Source: Brassica napus
Lineage: Eukaryota > Streptophyta > Magnoliopsida > Brassicales > Brassicaceae
Direction of reading: 5' to 3'
Assembly (NCBI RefSeq): GCF_020379485.1
Contig: NC_063449.1
Coordinates: 36,143,473 to 36,207,472 of the forward strand
DNA: 64,000 nucleotides
In this document: one piece after another, positions 13,036 through 23,652 of the stretch
Layout: every line of letters begins with the position of its first letter
Numbering within the stretch: the stretch's first letter is position 1
Notes under the pieces: model-generated
The model's database searches: none
What the model saw: the letters and a program-made list of their open reading frames with translations, nothing else
Told to the model about the DNA's origin: nothing
Program-made: the position numbers and the translations under genes

Positions 13036-13289
13036 TCCGAACGTCCACCCTACCTTAAATAATAGTAATAAAAAAAGTTAAAGTAAATTACCTACAATTA
13101 TAAATATATAAGATAATATTCATATTTTTATCAGTCAAATAACCTGTTTATCTCAGTTTTTATAATATCCAATTTCTATTAGTCAAATTGTTAAAAAAAA
13201 AACTAACAATAATTCATTTTTGATTTATAATGTAACTTAAAACAAAAGTTTCGTTTTATGAAACAATATATTTACTTTTTTTTTTGTAT

Positions 13290-13545
13290 CAATAAAAAAA
13301 GGCGAGAGAGGTTATCATTACAAGCCAAACACTCCTCCCAGTTTAGGCATTCTTCGTTTGTTCTTTAATTTGCATATATTTTGTCTTTTACAAGGCTTTT
13401 GCCTCAACCAAGACTAATTATTTTTCTTTTTAGCTAAGCTAACCATCAATTTCTTATGTAAATAAAATCAATGGGTTAGGCTGTAGCTTTCTCTAATATA
13501 TGTTCACATTTGACTGTTTCTCTTGTTTCGATATTCAAATCAATG
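13290..13545 (+). repeat. Direct duplication, copy 1
   Basis: This segment of about 250 bp (containing CACTCCTCCCAGTTTA, AGGCTTTTGCCTC and TTTGACTGTTTCTCTTG) recurs in the same orientation at 15790-16022 with moderate divergence. The content between the two copies is mostly retroposon sequence. No coding function is seen. Confidence 0.75.
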
Positions 13546-13610
13546 GGTTATTTTAACTTTTATTGATAAACACAAACTTCAACGGAATTCACATTAAACA
13601 AGTTTATAAC

Positions 13611-14337
13611 AGGCGAGATTTTTTTTTTTTTTTTTTAGTTTCAAGTTGATGGCCGGAGGCTTCTATAGCTCCGATCGACGGCTTGTTTGATTCGCTTTGC
13701 TTCTTTTTCTTTGATATGCGTTACTTTCTATCACTTGGTTTGTTTGATTGTCAATTAGTTTTAAATCTAGCAAAACATTTTATTGTTCTTTTGTATGTTT
13801 CTTCCAATAGATTTGGTAAGACAAAAACTTCGGTTCAATTGAACCGTTTAGAAAAGGTAATTGACAAATCTACTGCGGATGGTGGCGACGGGTCTTACCG
13901 GCTTCAATCGTTGATGGTTCTTCATTTGATGGTGATGGAGTTCTTGCTGCAAACTATGGTTACTTCGAAAGGCAGCACGAAATTCTATGGAATGGTAATC
14001 TCTTTGACTCTATTATTTTCAATAGAGCAATATAAAGAGTTGTCTCGTCTCGGGGACTCCTACTGGAGTATTAAAAAGAGAGTGACAATTGTTCACAATT
14101 CAGTTTGAAACGTGGTGGTTTTGGATTAGTATGATTATCTCCCTTGAGATTCAACAATTCCAAAAGCAAATATGGAGCTTTTATATGAAAAATCTTTGGT
14201 CATCCACACGCAAGATAGATTTGTGTTAGTTTACTTTGGATCCCTACTGGTGTATCATTTTTCTATATTTGTTTTGCTAGTTCTCATTGTTATAATTTTT
14301 TGCCTAGAAAGCTTAATAATACAATCGACAAAAAAAA
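13611..14337 (+). mobile_element. Non-LTR retroposon with 13-bp target-site duplication
   Basis: ACAAGTTTATAAC occurs immediately before the segment (13598-13610) and immediately after its terminal A run (14338-14350). A 13-bp direct repeat plus a 3' A run is the signature of LINE-machinery insertion. The body starts with a long T run, then a segment around 13640-13980 with moderate GC. It contains a 141-codon open frame (13683-14108) without a recognisable domain. It could be a SINE-like or LINE-derived non-autonomous element, or a retrocopied transcript. The insertion structure is well supported; the identity is not. Confidence 0.7.
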
Positions 14338-14819
14338 ACAAGTTTATAACCAATATCTTTATCCCAAAAATCCTGGTATACGTAAAACTTCGGATCAAAA
14401 CAAATAGCAAATGTGATATCCATAAAAACAGAGCAAATCACAAATATTTTTTTTTTGAAAAGTCGGATATCCGTATATTTATAGATCTGTAATGTAATGG
14501 TATATATAAATTATTATATCTATACATATTTTCTGATATAATTTGGTTAATTTTTCTATATTAAGTTGTTTTTTCAAATTTTTGCTTTGGATTATTGCAT
14601 ATCCAATTTAAATTTTATATTGAGTCCAATGTGAACATATGAGTTTTTTTATTAGGCTTGTTACTATTGAATTTTGATTTATATTTTATGTTAAAATGTT
14701 AGTTTGTTAGTATGATATTACTATTACTTTTATTTTAAATTGATATTTTAAAAAGTTGTATTTAATAATGTTATATATTATTTTATTTTTTAATATAAGT
14801 ACCCTCAATTTAATATAAG
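14338..14819. other. AT-rich spacer
   Basis: Apart from the target duplication at 14338-14350, no supported feature is seen. Confidence 0.35.
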
Positions 14820-15487
14820 ATGGATGACCATCAATTTGCATGGATATTATGGTATATATGGAAAGGTCGGAATAATAAAGTGTTTAGTAACCTGGATATT
14901 GACCCAAGGGAAACACTTAAATTAGCAGAATTGGAATCAACACTTTGGGCTGAGGCACATGTACTCACTGATCAAAAGATGGAGCTTCAGGTACATACCA
15001 GACCCACATTAGCAACTTCAGGACGATGGCGTTTTATAGATGGTTCATGGAAAGATAATGATCTATTTTCAGGACAAGGCTGATATAGTACCCTACCGGG
15101 TTTTGATGGTTTATTAGGGGCAATGAATGTAAGGGCATGTCTTTCACCTCTTCATTCAGAGGTGGAGGCTTTGATTTGGACAAGGGAATGTATGAAGAAT
15201 TTAAGACAGTTTCAGGTTACGTTTGCAACGGATTGTTCTGAATTGGTGAAGATGGTTTCTGAACCAGAAGAATGGCCAGCATTTGAAAGTTATCTGAAAG
15301 ATATCAAGTTTTTACAAAAAAGTTTCCTCAACTCAGACATCGTTCATCTACTTCGGACGGAGAACCTACGGGCGGATAGCTTAGCACACAGTGCTAGGAA
15401 ACAACCGTTTTTCGTCGTTCACATGGATGCAGAGTTACCGATTTGGTTTACAACGTCAATATGAGTCTGTGAATGTCTTGTTGTCAA
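14820..15487 (+). pseudogene. Truncated LINE 3' end (RNase H) with in-frame stop
   Basis: A frame from 14820 to 15464 encodes the C-terminal part of a LINE ORF2. First comes the pre-RNase H segment (WILWYIWKGRNNKVF), then the RNase H region with WRFIDGSWK, LHSEVEALIW and FATDCSELVKMV. A TGA at 15081-15083 interrupts the frame where the family has Trp (GQGWY), so it is broken. The stop is followed by a short A run at about 15486-15493 and an AT microsatellite. It is a relative of the tail at 8664-8988, but clearly diverged. Confidence 0.75.
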
Positions 15488-15488
15488 A

Positions 15489-15489
15489 A

Positions 15490-15524
<35 letters not shown>
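15489..15524. repeat. (AT)n microsatellite
   Basis: An uninterrupted AT dinucleotide run follows the LINE A run, a common position for microsatellite birth. Confidence 0.9.
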
Positions 15525-15527
<3 letters not shown>

Positions 15528-15789
15528 TAATAAGTGGCGGATCAGATCAAATAATCTGTGAATACTTAAAATAATTTTAGATATTCAGAATTTTTCAAAC
15601 CGAAACAAATCACTAACATAAATATTCGTCTGGGACGAAGCATATCACAGATACTGCAAATTTTCCATATATCCGCTCCGTGGACGGCCTAGTGGTAGCT
15701 CTAGAGACTAAAGGCATGTATGTATATGTAATTTTATTTTCATAGTTTTGTAGAAAGATGAGTCAAGGTTCACGGGTTCTAAATTTTTT

Positions 15790-16022
15790 TTTAAATAAAA
15801 AAGACAATAGAGGTTGTCATTACGATCCAAATACTCCTCCCAGTTTAAGCACCCTTCCTTTGTTATTTTTGCATATTTTGTCCTTTACTAGGCTTTTGCC
15901 TCCACCAAGACTAATGAGTTTAGCTAACCATCAATTTCGTGTACATAAAATCAATGGATAGGCCCTAGCTTTCTATTATATATGTACACATTTGACTGTT
16001 TCTCTTGGTTCGATATTCAAAG
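15790..16022 (+). repeat. Direct duplication, copy 2
   Basis: This is the partner of 13290-13545, in the same orientation and about 2.5 kb away. It is diverged by substitutions and small indels. Confidence 0.75.
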
Positions 16023-16913
16023 TTTAGACTTAGTGTAAAATCTGCAGTTGATATAAATTCTGGAACGATTTCATTTATGTACTTTTGTGCATCTTTTGGT
16101 GAAATTAAATCTCTGTTTTAGAAAATTTCTATATCTGGAAGAAAAATAGAAGTGGATTAAACAATAACATTACAAAAGAAAAAAAAATATATTTTAATGA
16201 TCATATTATTAATGTAGACTTCTTGGTACGTATATTCGTTCTATGGAGTTGACTCAATCTTAGACGTGAACTAGTAATTTGTTTTTGAAATTCAAGGCTG
16301 TTAGATTCATAATTTCTCCCAGTTCTTAAAGTTTTTGGAAATTTCATTTTATAAAATAGCCTTTCATATAAAAAAAATTTTGAACAATGAACATGAGATA
16401 TGAAGAAATCAACTCTTTTGTACTGCCACTAAATCACTAACAAGTTTGTATCAACTAGTACTTGTTGCAGATTTGCAGTTGAATGTGGTTCAAAGCATGG
16501 ACTTTTGCATACCAAAATTGTTGGATAATAGATGTCGAAAGATAAGGTACTACTATGCAAACTTCAGACGAAGCAAACATAAGAACTTTAATTGTTGTGA
16601 TATATCATAAATTAGTGACTATAGTAAATTGCATTTGACTGTACGTATATATATAGTAAAACTGCGATTATAAGTTCCAAATTCTGTTTCTTAACATGAG
16701 AGAAACTCAAACTGAGTTGGCTCTTTGTATGATTTTTGTATTTCCCTCGTTTTAGTCTTTAAATTATACTTGGATAGTGATAGCTCGTCAACCGAAATAT
16801 ATGGTATCTTGAAAACTAATTATAATAGATTTATAGTATTTTATTGTTTATTATGTATTGTCTATATCCAAGTGAATGAATATGCTTTTTCTATTTCGTA
16901 ATAAAAATTATCT
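16023..16913. other. AT-rich spacer
   Basis: No gene is seen. Confidence 0.35.
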
Positions 16914-17209
16914 CCCTACAAGAAAACAAGTTTTTACGAATAAAAATTATCTCCCTACAAGAAAACAAGTTTTTACGACTGCAAAAACAGTAGGTAATCG
17001 GTCGCTAAACTAGAAATATTGGCTGTTTAGCGACTGATTTTAGTGGTCGGAATGGTGCTCGTCGCTAAATAAAACAGTTGTAAAACATTTAGCGACTTAT
17101 TTAACCATTCGTATATCAGTCACTAATCAGTTGGTAAACAGTCGGTAAATTTAGTGACTGCAGTATCAGTCAGGAAAATCAGTCGCAAAATCCATGTTTT
17201 CTTGTAAAC
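16914..17209. mobile_element. Small CACTA-like MITE with duplicated left end
   Basis: The left end CCCTACAAGAAAACA and right end TGTTTTCTTGTA form an inverted repeat close to the canonical CACTACAAGAAAA of CACTA elements. Subterminal words of the GCGACTGA/TAGCGACT type recur in both orientations. The left 39 bp is tandemly duplicated (unit starting at 16914 and again at 16953). No matching 3-bp target duplication was found, so it is an old copy. Confidence 0.55.
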
Positions 17210-17567
17210 CCCATTGAAAATTCGGTATTTGGTGCATTTCATACAAATATTTTTACCACAATCCATTAAGGAGAAGTGAAAAACACATTTTCATTTCTGG
17301 CTTTATGGAAAATCACATCAGTAGTAGGTATACCAAACATTATATAATACTAGTCATCTTGAATGCATATATTTTGAAGAGACGTTTGAATTATTTTTTC
17401 TGGATATGTTTTAGTAGAGAAAAATGGTATGTGCTTAACTTTAGCCTTTTTTAAAAAGGTTCTTGGACTGTAATTAAATTGGTGTGTTCTTCTTGATTAT
17501 GTTTTCATAATCGTTGAAGTTTCTTACTTCTTGAAATCTTTGAGAGCGATAATCGAGCGTGTTCAAT

Positions 17568-17582
17568 CACTACAAGAAAACA
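17568..17582 (+). repeat. CACTA left terminal inverted repeat
   Basis: CACTACAAGAAAACA, preceded by the target-duplication triplet AAT. Confidence 0.95.
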
Positions 17583-18176
17583 TCAAGGATTCTGAGGGAA
17601 AAAATCGTCGGAATTTCGTCGGAATATCGTTATTCCGACGAAATTCCGACGAAACACGTCGTCGGAAATAATTCCTCGGAATTTTTTTTTTCCTCGGAAA
17701 TCCCTCGGAATTTTCCGACGGAATTCCGAGGATCCCTAGTTTGTCGGAAAAGTCCTCGGAATATACCGAGGGAGAACTTCGTCGGGATAATTCTTCGGAA
17801 GTTCATCGATCGATGCGTGTTTGGACATATATACATCGATCGATAGGAGTATACCGACGGACTTTTTCCTCGGTTTATTCCGAGGAACTGTTCCCTTGGT
17901 ATATTCCGAGGGAAATGTCCCTCGGTATATTCCGAACGTTTTTTAAAAAAACGGATCGATCGATGCGTTTTTGTTCAAAAACGCATCGATCGATCTAGTG
18001 AAAAATATAATTAATTTCCTCGGAATGTAAAAAATATTAATTTTTTTGAAAAAATAAAATTTCTGAAATTTAAATTCGAAAATATGAAATTATAAGTAAA
18101 ATTGAAATCATATTAATTAATATTCAAAGTTTCACAAATAAAAATAAAACATTCCGAGTTTGGGGGAAAAAAAAAA

Positions 18177-20394
18177 CTACGGGTCTGGCACGTCCGGGAA
18201 CACCTCGTTCGGGTACATCCTCTGCATCATCTCCATCATTTGCTGGTTCAGCCTCCTCTGTGCCTCATAGCCCGCCTGTTGAGCCGCCATCTGGGTCTCC
18301 AACAAAGATATACGATCATCTTTGTCCTTCAACTGAGTCGTAAGTACTTCTGGATCAACAAAGGGCGGTGGTGCAGAAGAAGGAGGAACCGACCGGGTGC
18401 GACGACCCAAACCGACCAAACGTCCCTTCTTCTTTGGAACCGACTGAATAGAAAAAAGCCAAATTTAGAAATTTAAACCAAGAAATAAATGAATTGAACT
18501 TTAAAAAAAAAAGAACTTACGGATTCAACGATTTCGTTGATTCGAAACCGGGACAAGTTGGTCGAAGCCGTCGAAGCGTCATCCTCGGTTTGAAGCTGAG
18601 ACACTTCGTCTACCACCTGAGTTTGGACCAGGTCGACCACGTCCCTCACAAGACCGTCATCAATCTGGCCGGTCTTCTTGTTGGTATACGCCCTCCTCAT
18701 TAGGGCGAGATCATCAACCGGCTCGCCATCATTTTCTTTCGCCTTGAAAAAAAATATAAAATTAAAGAAACATTAGAAATTAGAAGAAATTCACAATAAA
18801 TTTAAATTCTGAAACTCAAATAATTGAAGAAAAAGCGGTTGAACTTACCATGCGATCTCCGAGAGTGGCAATAGATTGAGCACCCAAGTTATGCTTGTAG
18901 ATGCCCTTCCCTTTACGGTCGCTCCTGCGGTTGGTGGAGTTGGTGGAAGAAGTTTCTTTCGTCTCCTCCTTATCCCAATGCGCACACAACTCCTTCCAGA
19001 CCGTGTCGTTCATCGACTTTGGGACCTTTTAATTAAAAAAAAAGAAGAAAAAGTTTAATAAATTAAAAAATAGTTTAATAAATTAAAAAATTGTTTAATA
19101 AATTAAATCGAACCTTATTGATTTCCCACTTCTTCTTCCACTCGTGGATCTGCTTCTCATAGTTGTCCATTACTTTATGGACGAAATGGTGATAGATAAA
19201 GAGCGTCTCATCGGAATTCCAGTTGAACTCTTGCTGAAAAAAAAACCACAAATAGTAGAAAATTTATATTAAAGATTAAAAATATAAGTAAAAAATTAGA
19301 ATACTTACCGCAAACTGACGAAACCACAGAACCTGCTTGTCGGTTGGGAAGTGAGTGAAAGTCGGATGTCCACTGTCGAGGGCTGAGTACATCATACGGT
19401 TGATCCATGCGCTGATCCCGTTCCCGGATCGGTTGAACCTTATTAAAAGAACAAACGGTTAATAATGAATCCAAATTTAAAGAAAAAAAAATGTTTAATT
19501 ACCATGTTTGACCCCGTCCATGTGGATACGGAGTGAGATACGGAAGATGGTCACGACCGGGTTGTTGAACCAACTCCGCAACCCTCATCACTCCCGGAGG
19601 ACCCGGAGGAACAGGAGCGGATGCAGCAGCGGGAGCGAGAGGAGCATGAGCGGGTGCAGCAGAGGGAGATGTATGGCTGGAGCTGTGGGGCGAAGGAGAA
19701 TCCTGAAAATGGCTGGAATCCCGAGACTGGCTCCCCGTACCACCACGACCACGACGCTGTCGAGGCCGGGTCTGATCATCATGAGACCTGTAAATTAAAA
19801 AAATATATTTAATAAATACAGAAATATATAAATTAATTTTTTTTATTAAAAAAAATCCCAAATAATTTAATCACAGAAAAAGATTTATATATATTAAATT
19901 TTTTTAATAAATATATAAAAATAGTTCTAATAAACAAAAAATAGTTTTAATAAATAAAAATTGTTTAATAATTACAAAAAATAGTTTTAATAATATATAA
20001 ATATTAAAAATATTTTTAAATCCCAAATAATAGTATTTAATCACAAAAAAAGTTTTATAGATATTTAAAATGTTTTGTAAAATCCAAAAAATCGAATTTA
20101 TATAGAAATTTTTTTTGTAAAATCCAAAAAATCAAATTTATATAGAAAAATCGTTTTGTAAAATACAAAAATCGATTTTATATACAAAAATCGATTTTAT
20201 AAATACAAAAAATAAAAAAATTCTAAATCAATTCTAAATCAATTCAACAAAACAAATTATTCAACCAAATCACAATTCTAAACCTATTATACAACCAAAT
20301 CACAATCCTAACCAATCACCCTAACAAAAATCTATCAAAACTACACAAAAACCTAACAAATAGAACCTAAGAGAGTGGGATAGGGTCCTTACAT
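18177..20394 (-). CDS. TNPA/PTTA-type plant transposase accessory protein of the CACTA element
   Basis: Seven coding pieces join in frame on the minus strand: the AT of a split start codon (20393-20394), then 19503-19787, 19309-19438, 19114-19233, 18849-19025, 18521-18742 and 18177-18443. They give about 400 residues with no internal stop, and all junctions are GT-AG. The start codon is split by an intron (AT|G) and begins MSHDDQ. Features in order: a Pro/Ala/Ser-rich N-terminal region; a motif block with [17 protein letters not shown] and WFRQFA; a basic segment WKKKWEINK; then [14 protein letters not shown]; and a C-terminal coiled-coil with [19 protein letters not shown]. This matches the plant transposase (Ptta/En/Spm) family that binds subterminal repeats. 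It is apparently intact, unlike its TNP2 partner. Confidence 0.85.
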
Positions 20395-20544
20395 GATTTG
20401 TGTAAGAGAAGAGGGAGATCGCCGGAGATATCGTCGGATTTCAGGGGGAAATCGCCGGAGAGAAAGAGAGGAGTCGCGCAGAGGAAGAAGAGAGAAATGG
20501 GGAAGAAGAAGGGGCTTGTGGTTATAAAACCTAGGGTCCGACGG

Positions 20545-21130
20545 ACATTATCCGTCGGAATTCCGTCGGAATTCTAATTTCAATTTTCGCGAAATTTTTG
20601 CCCGGTAAAATGAAAATATTCCGAGGTAATTCCGACAGATAGTAAAATATCCGTCGGAATTTCCTCGGAATATTCCGAGCAAATACCGAGGAACTAGTGT
20701 TTGGGGTTTCAAAACATCAATTTTTTTTGCCGTATTTCATTTCTTATACAATTGTACTGCATACCATTGAGGATTCTTTGTATAGATGAGCATAAACCAT
20801 GAAATAACAAATTTCAAAACTAATTGAAAGTATTCCCTTTACCGTTCATTAAAAGGTATAAGTGTTTCTCTTATGTTGCGAGATTTCGTTCATACAATCG
20901 GAAAAGTGTTAATTATACGGTAAGGAACAAATTTTTGACTTCATAATGAACGTAAGACACTTAATAAGGGTTATATAGGTGTTATTCAAACGGCAAAACG
21001 TTGTTTTCGGTTTAAAAACCCTATTTCCTCGGAATTTCCTCGGATTATTTCGAGGGAACTCCGAGGAAACCCTCTTCTTCCTCGGAATTTCCTCGGAATA
21101 TTCCGAGGAAATTCCGACGAACTAGTGTTT
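20545..21130. repeat. Internal blocks of CACTA subterminal-type words
   Basis: Two blocks (about 20535-20710 and 21025-21145) repeat the TTCCTCGGAA/CCGACGGA words of the element ends, each followed by a variant of GAACTAGTGTTTG and TTTCAAAAC. These look like duplicated element-end sequence inside the transposon, next to the captured gene. They may mark the join between the original element and the cargo. Confidence 0.6.
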
Positions 21131-21164
21131 GAGGTTTCAAAACGTAATTTTTTTTAAAAAAAAC

Positions 21165-21705
21165 GCATCGATCGATGCGTTTTTGAACAAAAACAAATCG
21201 ATCGATTACTAAGATGGACCGGGCCGTAAGATTGTGATCGATCGATGAGAGTATCCCATCGATCGATCGAGAATCTGAATTGTTCCTCGGAATGTCCTCG
21301 GAAAATCTTGTATGTTTTTTTAAAAACGCATCGATCGATTCGTTATAGAACAAAAAAGCATCGATCGATTACTAAGATGGCCCGGGCCGTAAGAATGTGA
21401 TCGATCGATGAGAGTATCCCATCGATCGATCGAGAATCTGAATTGTTCCTCGGAATGTCCTCGGAAAATCTTGTATGTTTTTTTAAAAACGCATCGATCG
21501 ATTCGTTATAGAACAAAAAAGCATCGATCGATTACTAAGATGGCCCGGGCCGTAAGAATGTGATCGATCGATGAGAGTATCCCATCGATCGATCGATCGA
21601 GAATCTCAATTGTTCCTCAGAATGTCCTCGGAAAATCTTGTATGTTTTTTTATAAACGCATCGATCGATGCGTTATAGAACAAAAACGCATCGATCGATG
21701 CGTGT
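21165..21705. repeat. Tandem array, about 163-167 bp unit, with CGATCGATCG palindromes
   Basis: The anchor phrase GAATCTNAATTGTTCCTC occurs at 21271, 21434 and 21601, a period of 163 then 167 bp, with a partial unit at the right. Each unit carries several ATCGATCGAT palindromes (GCATCGATCGATGCG in some copies), GATGGNCCGGGCCGTAAGA and CGGAATGTCCTCGGAAA. Similar ATCGATCGAT words occur near the left end of the element (17800-17995). The array lies immediately upstream of the captured gene. Confidence 0.88.
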
Positions 21706-21742
21706 TCGGAAAACAGAATTATAAGGCAAAACCTGACCTTTT

Positions 21743-22207
21743 TTGGATCTAAACCTTAGAACTCTCATCCCCTCCGATTTCCCCTATAATTCCCCCCCCC
21801 TTTCTCTCTCTATAATCATTCGATTTGAACAATTTTGTGCTCTATTCCACTTGATTTTTCGAGCTCTACCTGATTCCTACACTCGTCTTCACCCTAAGAC
21901 AGGTATGCTCCGCGAATCTCCACATTCTGAAATCGTGTTCTTGAGCAATTTTTTGGGTTTTGTGAATTTCTTATTTCCGTGTTGATTCCTTGATCAAATA
22001 TGCATGAAACAGATGTTTAAACATGGAATAGAACACAATTGTCTGTGATCAACGAGTTTGGAACAGGATTTGAGATGATTTAGGGATTGAGAATTTTTTT
22101 CAATTTGGTTTTTTTTTATCACAACTCGATTTCGCTTTTCATTTTCATGTTGCTTTGAGTTCTTAATTGATTATAACCATGTTGAGAGCAATGATTCTAT
22201 TTTGTAG
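21743..22207 (+). other. Predicted 5' UTR and UTR intron of the captured gene
   Basis: A pyrimidine-rich leader (CCCCTTTCTCTCTCTATAATC) ends at a GT donor (CCTAAGACAG|GTATGC, intron start about 21903). A TTTGTAG acceptor lies at 22207, three bases before the ATG at 22211. A leader intron ending just before the start codon is common in plant genes and suggests that the whole 5' end was captured. Confidence 0.5.
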
Positions 22208-22210
22208 AGA

Positions 22211-23452
22211 ATGAAGCGCACGAAAACATCAGCAAAGAAGAACACACAAGAAGAGGGTTCGTCTCAGCTGGAGAAGCAAAGGCCAAAGAAGTGGGATAAG
22301 TCTGATATCACCCACTACAACAACATGAAGAAGGTAGCCGTTCCGGATACACAACTAGCATGTCCTGAGACGATGACAATATTGGAAATCAAAGCAGACA
22401 TTGAAGGACTGTTCCAGAACATGGGTCTAGGCCAACTATGCAACCTCAACGAACCCACTTATCCGGAGTTGGTACGCCAGTTCATAGCATCCGCATACGT
22501 CACCCGTCCCGATGATAGCCATCAGGAAGGTTTTCTGGCATTCGTAGTGCAGAAAGTATACTATGAGGTATCTTTCACAGACCTCTGTGGACTATTTGGA
22601 TTGAGTGCAGGGGAGAGGACATCGGGTCTTTATTGGACTTCAGAGCTGTTGAACTTCTGGGAAACGATTGGCACAGGGGTTTATAGATCTTCTCAGGAAA
22701 AGGAGTCACTTATCCGGAGCCCAGTACTGAGATATGCCACACGCCTCATTGGCTCATTGCTATACGGGACAACCACAGCCGCATCAGTCACGCAATGGGA
22801 GTTGTGCCTCATGTACCAAGGTGTGAGGCATTTGCTACCGGCATTTGGAAACTCTACATTCCCACCTGCTACTGCCTTCAACATGGAAGTGGTGCTGGCA
22901 GCAAACTTAGCAGGATACAAGGGGAAAGTAACCAAATCCAAGAGCAATGCATGTGGATTTGGTGCAGTGATTACTCGGATCCTTAGACATGTGGGTGTAG
23001 ACTGCGAGAACCAGCAGGTAGCACTGGACAGATCGAACAACATTGCTTGGAACTACCTGGATGTCATTTCTCTAGTAAGTAAGGAGTTCATAGCTGGTCC
23101 CCACTCGAGGATCCATCGGGATGGTCCTTACGTCTACGTATTCCAGGATCGAGCGAAGAAAACACTCTACTGCCACCTGCCTCAGATCGGCCTGACTGCT
23201 CTACTTTCAGAGGCTGCAGTTGAGTTCCTACCCCCTGCTACCGCACTAGTAGACAAGCCATCCTTCTTCACGCCAAAATATCAGACCAAAGGCAAGGGCG
23301 TGGTTGATGAAGAAGGAGGCTGCACGCAGCAAGCCCAGATGATTCACAACCCCATCAGCTACTCCCATCAGACTCCAGCCAGTACAAGCTGCAAGAGCTT
23401 CCACCGAACGCCACTTCGCGCCAGCAACAACATTGGAGAGATCAGAGCATAA
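22211..23452 (+). CDS. ATHILA ORF-1-like protein captured inside the CACTA element
   Basis: An uninterrupted 413-residue frame. Motifs typical of the Arabidopsis ATHILA retrotransposon ORF-1 family are visible: EPTYPELVRQF (about 81-91), the LCGLFGL block (about 124-130), IRSPVLRY (about 167-174), a central Leu-rich helix region and FGAVITRILRHVGVD. The N terminus is Lys-rich. The usual gypsy gag-pol context (protease, RT, integrase) is absent, and the frame is opposite in direction to TNPA and TNP2. The intact frame implies recent capture or continued selection. The frame stops at 23450-23452, but tail-like sequence continues in another frame to 23652. The molecular function of ORF-1 is not known to me. 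Confidence 0.75.
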   Translation: MKRTKTSAKKNTQEEGSSQLEKQRPKKWDKSDITHYNNMKKVAVPDTQLACPETMTILEIKADIEGLFQNMGLGQLCNLNEPTYPELVRQFIASAYVTRPDDSHQEGFLAFVVQKVYYEVSFTDLCGLFGLSAGERTSGLYWTSELLNFWETIGTGVYRSSQEKESLIRSPVLRYATRLIGSLLYGTTTAASVTQWELCLMYQGVRHLLPAFGNSTFPPATAFNMEVVLAANLAGYKGKVTKSKSNACGFGAVITRILRHVGVDCENQQVALDRSNNIAWNYLDVISLVSKEFIAGPHSRIHRDGPYVYVFQDRAKKTLYCHLPQIGLTALLSEAAVEFLPPATALVDKPSFFTPKYQTKGKGVVDEEGGCTQQAQMIHNPISYSHQTPASTSCKSFHRTPLRASNNIGEIRA

Positions 23453-23466
23453 AGACAAACAACGAC

Positions 23467-23652
23467 ATGTTACACAAGATCTGGGCTGCCATTTCACGTA
23501 TCAGGCCGTGTCGTTGCCAAAAGGATGATGTAGTTCATCGGGACAACTCTCCATCCAGCTCTGGTTCGGGTTCGAGTGGTACACACAGGGTAAGAAAGAG
23601 GTCCAAGAGACCCAACGATGCAGGAACATCTGGAGCAGGAGACGAGGAGTAG
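23467..23652 (+). pseudogene. Frame-shifted C-terminal tail of the captured ORF-1
   Basis: A 61-codon frame just after the stop of the ORF-1-like gene reads WAAISRIRPCRCQ and then a Ser/Gly- and Arg/Lys-rich low-complexity tail. It is probably the original C terminus, now separated by a frameshift near 23450. It ends close to where the TNP2 reading is lost on the other strand, so it marks the capture junction. Confidence 0.4.

Noticed and set aside
17559..17998. Small open frames with Ser/Glu/Arg-rich products at the CACTA left end
   Set aside because: They are translations of the subterminal TTCCGACG/TTCCTCGG repeats. The mirror frames at 26911-27147 and 21045-21353 are the same effect.
21165..21705. 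Regularly repeated short palindromes, considered as a CRISPR-like array
   Set aside because: The context is a plant transposon, the spacers are the same in each unit, and no cas genes exist; it is a tandem repeat.
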